Position numbers and translations under genes: made by a program. This document shows positions 12,312-24,916 of a stretch of DNA of 64,000 nucleotides, one piece after another. Each line of letters starts with the position of its first letter. Position 1 is the stretch's first letter. The notes beneath the pieces are model-generated. The model did no database searches. It saw nothing but the letters and a program-made list of their open reading frames with translations, and was not told the DNA's origin. The DNA comes from Phlegmacium glaucopus (Eukaryota; Basidiomycota; Agaricomycetes; Agaricales; Cortinariaceae), in contig MU130318.1 of assembly GCA_015039465.1 (NCBI GenBank), forward strand, positions 65,049 through 129,048, in the 5' to 3' direction.

Positions 12312-14230
12312 TATATTTCTTTGTTTCGTCATTGGTATAATTACAGTCTTATATTCTCACTACTCGTTTGTACAGTATCCTACCAAATTCACCCTTCTGG
12401 CGCACGGGCAGCGTGAGGGAAAATGTGTAAGTAACCAATTCGGTCGTTCAAGTTCAAATTGGTCCACATACGCGTCTTACTTGAATCGTGGTCTACTTCT
12501 GACTCTAATATCCCTGCACTCAGGCTCCTTCCTCAAGGCCTCAGGTAGCTATCCTTGCGATGGACCAAAGATTCATATAAATCCACCACAGCTGGTGGGA
12601 CAACGTAGTCATCAAGGCAGCAGATCTTTTACGTGCCCCTGGGCCTGTATGATCTCAAAGTCCAGTTGTGAAGATTACAAGTTAATCGGGGAATCCTTAA
12701 TCTCGGCAGTTAAGTCCAGAAAGCATATCAATATGCTTATTATGCAGCTCTTCGTTGACGGAGGTCAGAAAGGGAGGTATCTACACAACTGCAACTTGCA
12801 GCAATTTATCATTTTGATAATGCATTAATGAAATGAATTAGTCTCGAAATTGCATGGTTTACGAACATTGCCAAATGACGAGCTTTGCAACTACGAGGCT
12901 ACTTAGTGCTGCTGCCTTACTGACATTTAGAGCACGGCCCAAGAACGGCCAGTTGATGGAATCATCAACTGCAAGGCAGCCTGAAGTAGTTCATCTTGGC
13001 TCCGCAGCCTCCCAAACCACCGTAGATCTATGGTATGGTTCATTTTTCAGCTTCTTTGACCTTGGCCTTCTTTTCTCTCGCCCCACCTTTTCCTCTACTG
13101 CCAACGACTTCGATCTGCCCGACCTCGGAGTGCTTGAGATATCCCAGTCAGGCCTTGGGACCGCCTGCGTGGGAAGGGTGGATTTGTCGCTGAGAGACCC
13201 TTGCAGGCTTCGACGCTGCAAAGTTCGGTTCTGCAGGGATGTACACAGCACATGGGTACTGTGAGCACTGGAGAGAGTCCCATAGAGTTGAGGATGAAAG
13301 GCTGCCCGGTTCGTTGATGGCCATGAAATCATCGTCAACTGGCTCATCGACATCCATGGAAGAATAGTCGACGTCCATTTCGTTGTCTGCAGTAGCGTCG
13401 GTGGTCGGTTGAGTGGATAATCCAACCATCGGAATTGTGTGTATGGGAGGGTGAGATGGTCACGGCGGCTTAAGGATAGATGAATTGGTGCTGCGCGACA
13501 TTCGTGGAAGGGATCGTAAAGTGGCCTTGCAGATTTAAAGGCGCCAGAGTTGGCTGCCCAGTCCAGGCTGAGGTCAAAGGACCACTGGCAGGAGATTCGA
13601 GAATAACTGAGTTTATTGTGGGATTCGCCGTAAGGAAATTATAGCATGCAAAACGGGGAAGAACGGAAAGGGAAGTAACAGAGAGTGTTATGACGGCTGC
13701 TGATGTTTGCCTGGACAGGCCTGCGGCGAAAGAACGGGGGGGCTTGATTGCTATGGGATATGCTGTACGAAAAATTATAGGTAAGCGAAACGAGGATGAA
13801 AAGAAAGGATGGCGCACGGAGGACAGGTGATAGGACGCCAAGCCAGTGGGGTCAACCCGAGGGGTACCCGCCGTCTTCGCATGATGGGCGGCATCTTGTA
13901 CACGCCCATCATCGATCGGGATCGATTTCAGTTGGATTTGGTCTGCTGGGTAGAGATAAGAGAATGGATACGAATAAGAAAATGTTTGGTGCCTGCCTTC
14001 TGATATTCGCTTTTGGTTGAATTAGGGATTCGGCCACAGATATGTTGAGGCTGGCCAACGCAGAACTAATATTCTTTTGCCATTGATGCTAGACGATGGT
14101 AAATGAAACAAGATTACGCAAAAATTGGAATGGAAAGTTACCTATCGACATGGAGACGTTTTGTGTTAGGGTCCCTCTATATATGTTTGTTGGGCACAAC
14201 TTCAAGAATCGCTGATAATATTGTTAAAAA
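12312..14230 (-). repeat. Block X, copy 1 (inverted partner at 49.9-52.0 kb)
   Basis: From about 12850 to 14715 the minus strand matches the plus strand of about 49945-51985. It carries degenerate coding-like remnants ending in a lysine-rich tail (about 13000-13100) and an acidic stretch (MDVDYSSMDVDE) near 13330-13380. The two copies differ by many indels and neither gives a clean full-length gene. A short dispersed repeat at 12620-12740 recurs at about 15400-15485. Confidence 0.55.
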
Positions 14231-14710
14231 CTACAACGTTGATATCTTCGATCTTGAGTAAATCTTCAGCGATCGGAAATCAACAGGGCAACAAGGACGA
14301 GAATCACGGTAGAGGCCTACATCTTTCGTTTCTATCATATTAACATCCTTGAACGTCCGCGAAAAAAAAGCCTTGTGAAGCCTGCATAGACGCCCAATTT
14401 GTGCAGGCAGCATTGCCAGCTGTTTACTATCAGAAACACGGTTTTTGAAACTTAGAAATGTGAGCTTACCTGGCGCAGGTACTATGCTTGACTGACGAAA
14501 GCCCGACATGCTTCTGCAAGGTGCTAGGCCAAGGCGAGCCAGCGAGCATTGATCGTCTGCGATCAGTATTGTCAGGTGGCAGTCGCTGGCTGCAGCAGCA
14601 TAAGTATTACTGACATTATAGATACATTTGACGTTCAACTTTGCGCCCCTCGTGGCCTTGAAACAGACCCTATCATCGGGGTTGAATGAAGAACTCGACG
14701 AGTGATGCAT
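14231..14710 (-). CDS. Hypothetical 159-aa protein in block X (copy 1)
   Basis: An uninterrupted frame starts MHHSSSSSFNPDDRVCF and ends with YSRSKISTL. The family is not recognised; no signal peptide, membrane span or known motif. A second copy at 49951-50434 encodes the same two ends but needs a splice to join them, whereas here the frame is continuous because of a one-base difference in a T-run. A third, truncated copy of the 3' part lies near 33000-33125. It may be a real small gene or a repeated remnant. Confidence 0.33.
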   Translation of the reverse strand: MHHSSSSSFNPDDRVCFKATRGAKLNVKCIYNVSNTYAAAASDCHLTILIADDQCSLARLGLAPCRSMSGFRQSSIVPAPGKLTFLSFKNRVSDSKQLAMLPAQIGRLCRLHKAFFSRTFKDVNMIETKDVGLYRDSRPCCPVDFRSLKIYSRSKISTL

Positions 14711-14919
14711 TTACTTATATTTGTTCTAATTTAAGCAATGTCATGTGACTTTTGACTGTACAGGATGCTTACTATTCTTCTCTTTGGTTGGAGTATTTGA
14801 GTCCATACATGCGTTGATAGGAGATTGAAGTCAGAACCGAGTAGATAAGAGTACTTACCCCATTAGGTAGATAAAGAGATAAAGGCTACTCTGCTAGTTT
14901 TGCTATCTAATTATAAGTC

Positions 14920-15370
14920 TCTGCTAGCGTCCATCGCCTCTAGTCCCTGGACTGACATAATTTCTACTGATCTCTCTCCATTGTTGTTTTCTATAGAAGG
15001 TGATTTTTTTCTTCTGATTAACAACTTCACAATCGGCACATGGCCAAGATACGACCGTAGAGTTAAGTACTTCGAAAACCCATGCGGTCGAAAACCCAAG
15101 CACAGGCATTCCAGAATCCAAACAGGGCGTTGTTAGTTATCGTATCCTAACAATCCGTATCACGACTTCCACTTATATACCTCCTGATGCACGAGGGGGG
15201 GGGGGTGCTATAAATTTTGCAATCTATTTTGACGCTGTGGTTCAAGCCTGGGTAGAAGAAGTGGAGAAGCCGTTCCGAATTTAAAGAAGGAAGGCGGCGT
15301 AGAGCCGCCTTCGTAATGTAACAGTCGAAATGCTAAACCATTTTGGGTTCTCGTTGTCTGAACGGTTTCC
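14920..15370 (+). repeat. Segment duplicated in inverse at 32265-32640
   Basis: About 450 nt match the reverse complement of 32265-32640, including the stretch with ACATGGCCAAGATACGACCG and the tail with GAACGGTTTCCTGAAT. No coding potential is supported. It extends the block X homology toward caspase gene B. Confidence 0.55.
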
Positions 15371-15672
15371 TGAATACTGATCCAAAATATGTACTGGGCC
15401 TGTATGATCCCAAAGTCCGGCTGTGAAGATCACTGGGTAATTGAGGAATCCTTATTCCCGACAGTTAAACAAGTCCAGAAAGCATGTTCTTAGCCATATG
15501 CGCGAGTCTACATTGGTTTTTTGATACTCTTGGGAAGAACCATGGCCCTTACAAATTTGTAGTTGAGAGCCGAAAAACAGTCAAATTCGATGTTGTTTAT
15601 GACTCATGAGAGTGCCTTCAGAAAGTTAACGTTTAAAGACGCAAAGCTTGAGGTATATTGAATCCTGTCAAG

Positions 15673-16246
15673 GTGGCCGTAAATAGACCGGTGACCGTCT
15701 GTATATGAAGGGGAAATCCTGCGATATACAGACCGGTAAATCTGAGCTTGAATTGACGTACCGCGCGGCTCCCACGATCATTTCTATAAAAGGTTAGACG
15801 AATTTTGACCTCCCCTAAACAATCGGTCCGGCTTACAGCCAAATCTTCCCGGTCTGCGATTTGCTTTTTTTCCCACCCCTACTATCTTCAGACTATCGTC
15901 ACTATCTTGGCCTCGTACTTGACTTGCTCGACACCTCAAAACTGAGGTACTGGGGATATCGGATTTATTGAAGTGCCTTACTGATTTTTACTATGTTTGA
16001 ATCTGATATAGTTGTGTCACCCATGAGAAAACGCATCAATTTCGTCCAACGGAGTGGATGGGTGTGCGTCACGAGACACTGACCGGGAAGATTTGGCGTG
16101 AGCCGGACCGATTGTGTAGGGGAGGTCAAAACTCATCTAACCTTTTATAGAAATGAGCGTGGGAGCCGCGCGGTACAGGGATTTAAAGTCAGCTGGACCA
16201 GCCTGTATATCGAAGTTTTCATATACAGGATGGTCACGAGCCTAGG
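15673..16246. repeat. MITE-like element with about 170-nt inverted arms
   Basis: The left arm (about 15673-15854) and right arm (about 16081-16246) are imperfect reverse complements sharing landmarks such as ACCGCGCGGCTCCCAC and ATTTCTATAAAAGGTTAGA. About 230 nt of unrelated sequence lie between. A short piece of the left tip recurs at about 49665-49715. No transposase is encoded, fitting a non-autonomous element. Confidence 0.62.
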
Positions 16247-17791
16247 CCGTAAACACTTCTGCATTGGCACTCAGATTATAGTTGTACGGGTCTTAGGTCC
16301 TAACGGAGTTCAAAAACCTAACCCGGTTTTGGGACAAGTTTTCCGGTTTCCGATTTTTGGTACTAGTAGCACCACAAACTCCTATCAAAGAACACGAAGT
16401 TTCACCATGCCTGACACTCAAAACCGTGGCCCCGGTCGACCGAAAGGAACAAAGAACAAGCCTGGAGCAAAAGCCGGACGCCCTCGTAAAAGTGCCGTGA
16501 AAATTATGGGCTTGAATACCGGGGCAACTTTGCCAACTCAAGACGCAGGTATGCATCACATTCTCAAAGTCGAGATCTTGTTTTCATAGCCCATACATCT
16601 GATTTAGTTGCATCTTCTCATGCCAGCATCAATCCCAACTTGACGTCTCGTGGTCAGCTTGCATCAGCTGGTGAGTATATCTCCATTCATGTCAATACTG
16701 CTCTTGTTCTTATGCTGCCACATTTTAGACGCCAGTAACCTTATTTACCGTTCTGGAACAGCTGTTTCACCTACAAGCCAACCTCGTCAAACAACATTGT
16801 CATTTAGTCACGGACATCTCAACATCACCAAATCCAGTCTGCGACTTGGTGAGTGTTTTTCAGTCAATGTGTTTGCGTTACATACACTTAAACCACACAT
16901 TTGTAGATACCTCGTCTTGTGCCGGTGGTACCTCGTCTAGTGCCACCACCGGCACTGACAAAGGTGACAAAAGTAACCACCACCCAGGCCATTGCCGCCA
17001 TTCCGCCAGCACGGACTCCAAAAATAACAATAGCAATGCTGCTTGCCACGCTGAGACTCAAGTTGATAATCTCGCACACACCACCTATACCGATAACAAG
17101 GACAGGGACAGCAGCCATGGTGCTAACGAGACATGTGCGAACTCCAGCGCAGCCACCAACAAAGCCAATAGGAGATGCGGCATGATGAACGAACATGGCT
17201 TGGGGGATGAAAGCATGGATGACCATTCAGACCATCAGGATCAAGGTAAGTTGAGAGTAAAACTAGCAAAAGCACGACTAATGAACCAACACAGCCGCCA
17301 ACGCAGGTGACACAAGCCATGATACGAGGGATAATGATGGCACGAAGGAGGGAGGCATGGATAACCCTTTGGATCTTTGGGATCAAGGTACGTTGAGAGC
17401 AAAACTAGCAAAAAATGAGACTGATGAACCAACATGCCAGACACCAATTCCGAGTCTACACCTGCCACTGATGCTCCTCCCCCGCCTCCTCCACGTCCAA
17501 TCATCCCAAATCCCTATGGTTCAGATCTCAGTGCTGCACAAGAAGCGTCTGAATCAACTGCTGAAGAAGAAGATGTGGCGATGAGGGAGGAGTTTTCAAA
17601 GAGCTGTGACAATGAAGAATCTGGAAGAGATGCTGGGTCTAATGAAAATTTGGCTACGGACGGTGGCAAGGCGCGGGGTTCAGCAAAGCCAAAGTGGTTG
17701 CCTAACGAGTATCAACAGCTTCGGGAGCGACTTATGGTAGAGATGGATCGAAATTCATCTCATATGCCTTCATGCAGTACTTTTCTGTCCC

Positions 17792-19354
17792 CCACCAGAT
17801 CTGATCAGATCTGATCAGAACTGCAATACTTATAAGTTAATTCCTACTAACTCATCTTTTTCTAACTTTTCTAACATATTAATCTAAATTTAAATGGATG
17901 ATTGCTGGGGATTAGTTACTAATACATTACATTAGAATCATAGAATGTATTCAATTGATATAAGAAAAATGAAATAAAGGCAGTAGATGGTCAAAATAGG
18001 TGGCTAAGTGTATAAATGGGTGAGTAGAGTGTAGAAATAGGTGTGAATGGGTGGGTGGGTGGTAGAAATGGTGTGAAATGGGTGTATGGATGGTTGAAAT
18101 GGGTGTATTGGTGCTCGAAACGGGTCCTTGGTGGTTGAAATGGGTGTACTCGTCGTCGTACACGTATATTCCTCGTTGTACAGGGGTGTTCGTCGTCATG
18201 GGTGTGTAGTCGTCGTTGTAGGGGGGTATTGGTCGTTGCCGGCGTGTACTCGCCGTCGTAGGGGGGTATTCGTTGTCGTGGGCGTCTATTCGTTGTCGTA
18301 GGGGGGTATTCGTTGTCGTGGGCGTCTATTCGTTGTCGTGGGCGTGTATTCGTCGTCGTGGGCGTGTACTCGTCGTTGTAGGGGGGTATTCGTCGTTGTG
18401 GGCGTCTATTCGTCGTCGTAGGGGGTATTTGTCGTTGTGGGCATGTACTCGTTGTCGTAGGGGGGTATTTGTTGTTGTGGCCGTCTATTTGTCGTTGTTG
18501 GCGTGTACTCGCCGTTGTAGGTGGGCATTAGTCGTTGTACACGTGTACTCATCGACGTACACGTGTATTTGTCGTGGTACACGTATATTTGTCGTCGTAC
18601 GTGTGCACGTGTTGTTGTTCGCGTTGTTCGTTGTTGTACATGCGTTGCGTCGTTGTACACGGCGTGTGTGGTCGTTGTACGGGTGTATGGGTCGTTGTAC
18701 ATGTTGTACGTCGTCGTCATTGACGTTGTACATGACCTATTATAGTATGTTAGCAGTGAAGTGGAATAGAATGAAATAAAAAAAATATCCCCCCCTCCTG
18801 AGGGGGGGTTACCGTTGTCAGTCGTGATTCTTGTTGTTACGGTGCCTGTCGAAATGGGTGTTCTGGAAACGAGTGTGGTGGTGGTGGTGGTGTGAGAAAC
18901 AGGGGGACGACATCAACAAACAGTAACGGGCACATCACATGTGGTCACGTGATCACACCCCTCGCACTGAACAAAATACACGATCTTGATGGCGATAAGT
19001 CCTTGCTATCCTACCTGTATATATTGGTGAATTAATATATTGCTAGTTTAATTTCTATAATTATATTATTTTTCTAGTAAAGTCAGGTGATTCATTTCCT
19101 AAGCTTGCAACTCAATTCTGCTCAGAATCTGCTCAGAAATAGTCAGATTCTGCTCGGAAATTGGTTGGATTCTGATCGGAAATTGGTCAGACTTGGATCT
19201 GATCAGATCTGATCAGAACTGGTCTTTCTGAGCAGATCTGGTCAGAATCTGGTCAGAAAAATTGGCTCTATTACTGCCATTTGGGCTGGAAAATATTCTG
19301 ACCGGATCTGATCAGATCTGACCAATTCTGATCAGATCTGATCAGATCTGGTGG
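17792..19354. mobile_element. Non-autonomous TIR insertion with minisatellite core
   Basis: The 27-nt termini are perfect reverse complements, beginning CCACCAGATCTGATCAGATC at 17792 and ending at 19354. The same GATCTGATCAG word recurs several times just inside the right end (19195-19350). The interior lacks a transposase and is mostly degenerate GT-rich minisatellite. It interrupts the transposon gene after the codons around SCSTFLS. I could not identify a target-site duplication. Confidence 0.65.
17990..18740 (+). repeat. GT-rich minisatellite (GTCGTCGT / GGGGGGTATTCGT)
   Basis: Roughly 20-nt units alternate between forms such as GGGGGGTATTCGTCGTTG and GGGCGTGTACTCGTCGTCG, grading into ACACGTGTA-containing units at the right. 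Open frames through it are low-complexity artefacts. Confidence 0.85.
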
Positions 19355-22300
19355 ATCACAGCAAAGACCTCCCTTCATGCTATGAGAGGAACTCTTTTTA
19401 CGATGGTACTGACAGCACCTTTCTGGCTGCACGGTCCACGTTCCAGCTTGATGCTAGTATATTCTACCAGCCTTTATTCTTCATATGGCTGCCCCACCTT
19501 TTAGTAGACCGTATTCCGTGCCCTGCCTGTCTTGAAGCACATCGTGTTCGACAATTAGGGTCAGTTGTATATCTCCAGAAGCATGGCTTCACAGACATGG
19601 CTCGCCGTGTAGTCGACATTGACCGCAATATCTATATTGTTGGCTACCGTTATCTTTGTGGGCACAAGGATTGCAAACGGGTCTACCAAAGCTGGAGTCC
19701 TGCGATTCTTCAAGTTCTTCCCCCTGCCCTTGCTCAAGCATTTGAGTTTCGGCTCACCTACCGGGGTGGGATAACAGAGCAGCTTGCAATTCTTCTTCGA
19801 GAATCCTTTCGCTCTGGGATTGGCCCTGACCAATTCACTACCATGATAGAATCTTTTCACTATCGGAGGTTTGATTGCCTCCAAACTCAATTTCTGGAAA
19901 TGGTTCTGGATCGGCAACAAGGTACACTTTCTCGCTACTGGACGGCCACAAACCCCTTTCGTGAATTCCGAGATCTCAATGGATATGCTGGTTTTATCCC
20001 TAGTGCACCATACTTCGGACACTTCTATGACAGGCTTGTTGAAGAATCAGCTTGAGAGACCCAGCAGATGATAGCTGCCCTGCCTGCAGATGTGTTGAAG
20101 CAGGATCATAGTTTCAAGGTAAGTTATTTGCTTGACATTAGATATGTGATACAACTGACTTATTTCCTAAAATAAGGCTATTAAACAGATGGGAAAGATA
20201 GAAGGTGTTTCAACATTCAGCGCATTGTTTACCACTGTCAATCAGTACAGTGAAATCCGTTCAATGAATTTTACTCCATCAAAGGGACAGGATGACTGGG
20301 CTCCAATTCTTAGCGCAATGATCCCATCTTTGATAAATTTTGGCCATCGTCAACCAAGGGTCGTCTTCACAGATAATGTTCGGGCTGATAAGGCCAGGCT
20401 TCTATCTGTATTTCCATCCCTATCAGCCAATGTCACACCAGTGCCACGATCTGACACCTTCGATGAGCTGGTTGTACCACCTAACTGGAGTAAAGTTGAG
20501 CTTCCCACTGCGCATCAAGTCAATCTTCGGTTTAGCACCATTATGAGCCATCATTCACCCACCTCACCTATCGTGGTTGCATTTGGCATTCAATGGCCAA
20601 TTGATCCAATCACAGGAAATGAAGGGTGTGTGTCTCTAATTGGGATTGCGTACCAAGAGAAGGTCTATCTTATCAAAGTAAGTAATAAAGCTTTCGTGCT
20701 AAGTGAGTCATTGTTGACACCATTCCTAACATACAGACAAGAAATTTGATGCAAGATGGACGGATTTGCCTTCCCCATCGGCTTCTTACATTCCTGCAAT
20801 CTGCTGCCTATCAAAAAGTTGGCGTTGGTATCACATCAAGCTTTCAGCGGCTATGGAATGATTGTGCTGAAAGTTGTCATTCCTTACCATTTCTGGGGCA
20901 GAGTGATCTTGAATCGATGGCCAAGGCCCGAACCGGCGCTCACCAATCAGTTTTCGGAATTGAAGGCCTCTGTGCATTGATTTTGCGAAAACGCATCTCA
21001 CGAAATCCTGCAATGTGTATAAGCAGCACATGGGATCAGCTGGATCTTCCATCATCCTATACCGATCATGTAGTAATGGAAATGTACACGATCTGGTCTC
21101 TTTACTCGGTTATTAGTACCTTCCATAAACCGAAGGAGGTATCAAGAATGACACCTGGTGGTACTCCTGTAAAGATGTTAGCCCCCGATGGACGAATTAT
21201 CGCAGAAGGAATAGTTGCTCTTGATCAACCTACCATGTTCAATGGCGTTAACGTCTCAAAAACGCGAGTTGTGATGACAGTAGAAAAGGTCCATGTTCCA
21301 GCGTATCTCATGGCCCCCACCCTCTTGCTCAGCCGGCAGCCAACTCCTTTATCTGCATTTGGCCCAGTACCGTTCAATCTACTTTGCCAAGTAAACCACC
21401 TCCAAACGTCCTCCAATGTTGATAGCACAAGCTTGGACATTGATCCCGGGCCAGCTGCAATGTTGACGAGCCCTGTGCCACCTACTGGTACACGGGATGG
21501 ACCACTTAGTGATGTTGCTGAATCAAACTTGGATGAACCATCGCCAATGGACATTTGGACAGAAAACCCCGAAGACGACACAACTGATGAACCATTGACC
21601 CAGAACATCACAAGCTCGCTCATTGATCCAGCCACTTCTAGTGCAATGAGTCAACTGCTTCTTGATTTTCGAGATTACAACCCCGAATGTGCTGATCTTG
21701 TCTAGCGATGCCAAAGTTCGGTTCCGAACTGGCGCAAGAACCGAGAACCGAAAGAACCAAACCGTCGGTTCAGGTTCAGTTCAGTTCGGTCCAAGAATCT
21801 TGGGCTGTCGGTCCGGTTCTCGGTTCTCGGATTTTTAAAAATTTGAGAACCGGGTTCGAACCGGTTCGAACCGAACTTTCTGGTAGTATTTTCCCCTAAA
21901 TTTTCTGTTGAGAATTGATTTTATAATCTATAAAATACTGGTATTAGGCGCCAGACCCGACATTTTGGGAGTCGGAGTTTGAAAAACATCAACCCTTAGC
22001 GATGTCAACGACCCCAGCAACAACGCCAATGACGCCGACAACTTCATCTCTGGCGGTCCAAACCGACATTGACCATCAAAACAAGCACCGCTGATCCCAT
22101 GCTATCCGTGCCTGCTAAAGCTGTAGCTGGCGCAGTTATTCAAGAAGCAGTCGCTGACATTAGTACTGTGAGCATTAATCTTCATCCATCGCATCCTCAA
22201 GTTTAACCATCGTTATTGATCAGACTACCCATCTACTTCGGTTCCCACTTCGGCAATCGATGATCTTTCCTGTAAGTGTTCCAGTCGCTGGAATTGGCAC

Positions 22301-22929
22301 AAAATCTCTCGGTGAGTGCTTACACAATGTGTTCTCGGCTTTCGCTGATGATCAGCAGACCCAGCAATCTGTCTTCTGACTCCCTTTGCGAATGCCCAGA
22401 CTGCGTTCATCACATGTTGTACTTTCGTAAGTCATTCTCTCCTTATGTTGTACTTTCGTAAGTCATTCCCTCCTTGTCTCTCACTGCCGGAACATATTAC
22501 TCAAACTCGAGGTAGTGTCCAGCACTCTCACAGCTTACTCGTCGTGATTATCTCTTATGCTGGTCTACCGCTAAGAACCGCCTACTCAAGTTATTCACCT
22601 CACAACCCACCGTCTGGCCTTTCACACCTCCCTCTGCTCAACACCCATCCGGACCTCGTTCTAATGAAGCGCTGAAAGCTGGAGCTGCAATACTTCATTG
22701 AAAGAGATGGCAATTGAAGAGCCGAATCTGGTTAGAACTTACCAATGACGTGCTTTGCACGTACGTCTCGAGCAAAGATCTTCCAACTTCCAAATTGAGA
22801 GCGAAAGCCTTCTATCTTCCCAGACCATCGAGATCGGACCACTGTAACGTGTTCCTCTTTGGACCTGTCTCACGGGCACGGATGACGACGTCAAGCACAA
22901 TGATGTACCCATTTTTTTAAATTTTAAAT

Positions 22930-23735
22930 TTAATCTAATGTAAACTACTACAGACAAACGACGAACAAAGGATGTTGAATGACAACAATTCAACAAACAA
23001 CAACAAACAAGTGACAACAACGAACACCGACAATGAATGACGAACATGGACAAATGAAAACAAATGAATGAACCAAAGACGACAAACGGACGAATGAAAG
23101 AACGACGACAATGAACGGATGGACAACGACGAACGAATGAACGGACAACAGTGATGAACGGACGGACAACAACAACAATGAATGAACAAATGAACATCGA
23201 CAACGAACAAATGAATGACGACGACGACTTATCTATGCCGCATTCACTTTCCACTTCCACCAGCAGCGGCCGCATGAATAAATTATCACCCAGGTATGTT
23301 TCTAAATTTAAATTCAATTCTAATGTAAACTACAAGAGATCAACAACGGCCAATAAATAATGTCGAATGAATCACAACGAACGACTGACAACAACGATGG
23401 AATGACGACGATGATTGCCAAACGATAACGACAAGCAAACAATAATGACAAACGAACGACTCGGATAACGACAAATGAACAATAACGACGAATACCGATG
23501 CCAATTTTCACCTTGATTGCCCTCAGCGGGACAGGACCCGGACCTTTGTATGCAGGCTGGATCAAATAGCAGACCGAAATGAAGGAACAGCGGTGATGAA
23601 TGGATGACAATGACTGACGATGATGACCAACAAACGAAGATGAACAAATGAACAACGACGGGGAACAAATGATGATGAATAACAACGACCATGAACGAAT
23701 GACAACGAATGAACAGCAACTGAAGGCAAGCAACT
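22930..23735. repeat. Degenerate GAACGACAA-type simple repeats
   Basis: AC/GA-rich units such as GAACGACGACAATGAACGG repeat in two tracts (about 22950-23230 and 23340-23720), separated by unique sequence. Frames on either strand are Ser/Phe/Val- or Asn/Asp-rich artefacts. Similar TCATTCGTCGTCCGTTCG tracts occur at 25360-25500 and 25680-25740. Confidence 0.75.
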
Positions 23736-24074
23736 CCTCTGGAGCTGTTTCTTTATTCTTACTTCTAATATACAGCTAGTATGAATAAATCATGATGACC
23801 TTATTCGGACCCAGCCACCACTGTTTAGACCAACCACCACCAACCGTAGGATAGCTGTAGTAATGTAATAATGAATAAACCTTAATTACCAATGGGTTTT
23901 TTTTTATCGGTTTGACGGTTTGAACCGGTTCTAGAACCGAACAGAACCGACAGAACCGGTTCTTTCGGTTCTGGTTCCGGTTCTGGTTCGGTTCAGCCAG
24001 GAACCTTTCAGTTCAGTTCTCGGTTCTCCAAAAATAGTTGAAGAACCGAACTGAACCGAACTTTGGTAACACTA

Positions 24075-24916
24075 CTAGAGCTACCCTTCTGAACAACATA
24101 TTTGCAGACAGTTGCTGCATAAATGAACAAGGTGCCAGACATGTTCACAAGGCTTTCAATTTCAGCCTGAGGAGGCCAATTGTGCCTCACTTGGGGGCCA
24201 AGCAACCAAGCTTTGATGTAAAGCTCAATATCAGCCTTCACAATCTCCTTTTCAACCTCATGAAGAATGAGGTTGGAATGATCCCAAAAATTATCAAAAG
24301 TTTCCTTCAGCACTATTTCTGGACGACTAGTGATGAAGAACTTGATTGGAAGAGATTTACTATGCTTTAAGACCATAGAAAGCAACTCAGCCACAAGGGA
24401 CTGGTCAGAGCACTCATCCAGGGCATCAAGAACAATAACTGGGGCTACTACTTCACTTGTACCCCTGTATGCAGCAGTGAGTGGTTTAACAAGGAAATTC
24501 AGGAATTGTTTGCCAATCCTCCAAGATTTGCAATCAGGATTGGCTTCCACTACATCTAGAATGAGGTGGGACAGAGAGGGAAGATACCTCTTGGCAGCCA
24601 ACTGAAGGCAGATGGTGGGAATGATGCAACGAACATCACTTGTATCAACCCGAAGATGAGAAGAGAAGAAGGTACCACCAAGGGATTCCTCCTCATCAAG
24701 GATTTCACTGAATGAGTAAGCGATTGTTGTTTTGCCGGTTCCAGCCATCCCGTTGAGCCAGTATACCTTTGTGGTTGTATTATCACTTGCCCACATTCGC
24801 AGTGTACCAAGGATTGCCTTGCGAGTATTTTCAGTACATCCGTTGCGTGGCGCGGGAGATGCTGCGTCGTATTCTGCAAAGTCAGCACGGGGCAAGAGTT
24901 TCTCGTGTAGTTCAGC
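24075..24916 (-). pseudogene. NACHT (NLR-type) NTPase fragment
   Basis: The minus-strand exon begins at 24916 after an acceptor (TTCATAG) and reads AELHEKLLPRADFAEYD into a NACHT NTPase of the fungal NWD2-like STAND class. Visible motifs are Walker A GMAGTGKTT, a Walker B-type segment VIVLDALDEC, and FFITSRPE as the sensor region. It covers only the nucleotide-binding half: no winged-helix end and no C-terminal repeat domain. Reading on, the frame enters the transposon terminus at 24072, which supplies the last 21 codons and the stop. No upstream effector exon is found, because the 5' side is AT-rich and repetitive. It is best read as a captured or disrupted NLR gene remnant. Confidence 0.82.

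Noticed and set aside
18273..18779. Val/Cys/Arg-rich open frames over 60 codons
   Set aside because: They arise from the GT-rich minisatellite and have no real composition or domain.
22935..23733. Ser/Phe/Val-rich minus-strand frames resembling membrane proteins
   Set aside because: Artefacts of the GAACGACAA-type repeats; the hydrophobic look comes from low-complexity translation.
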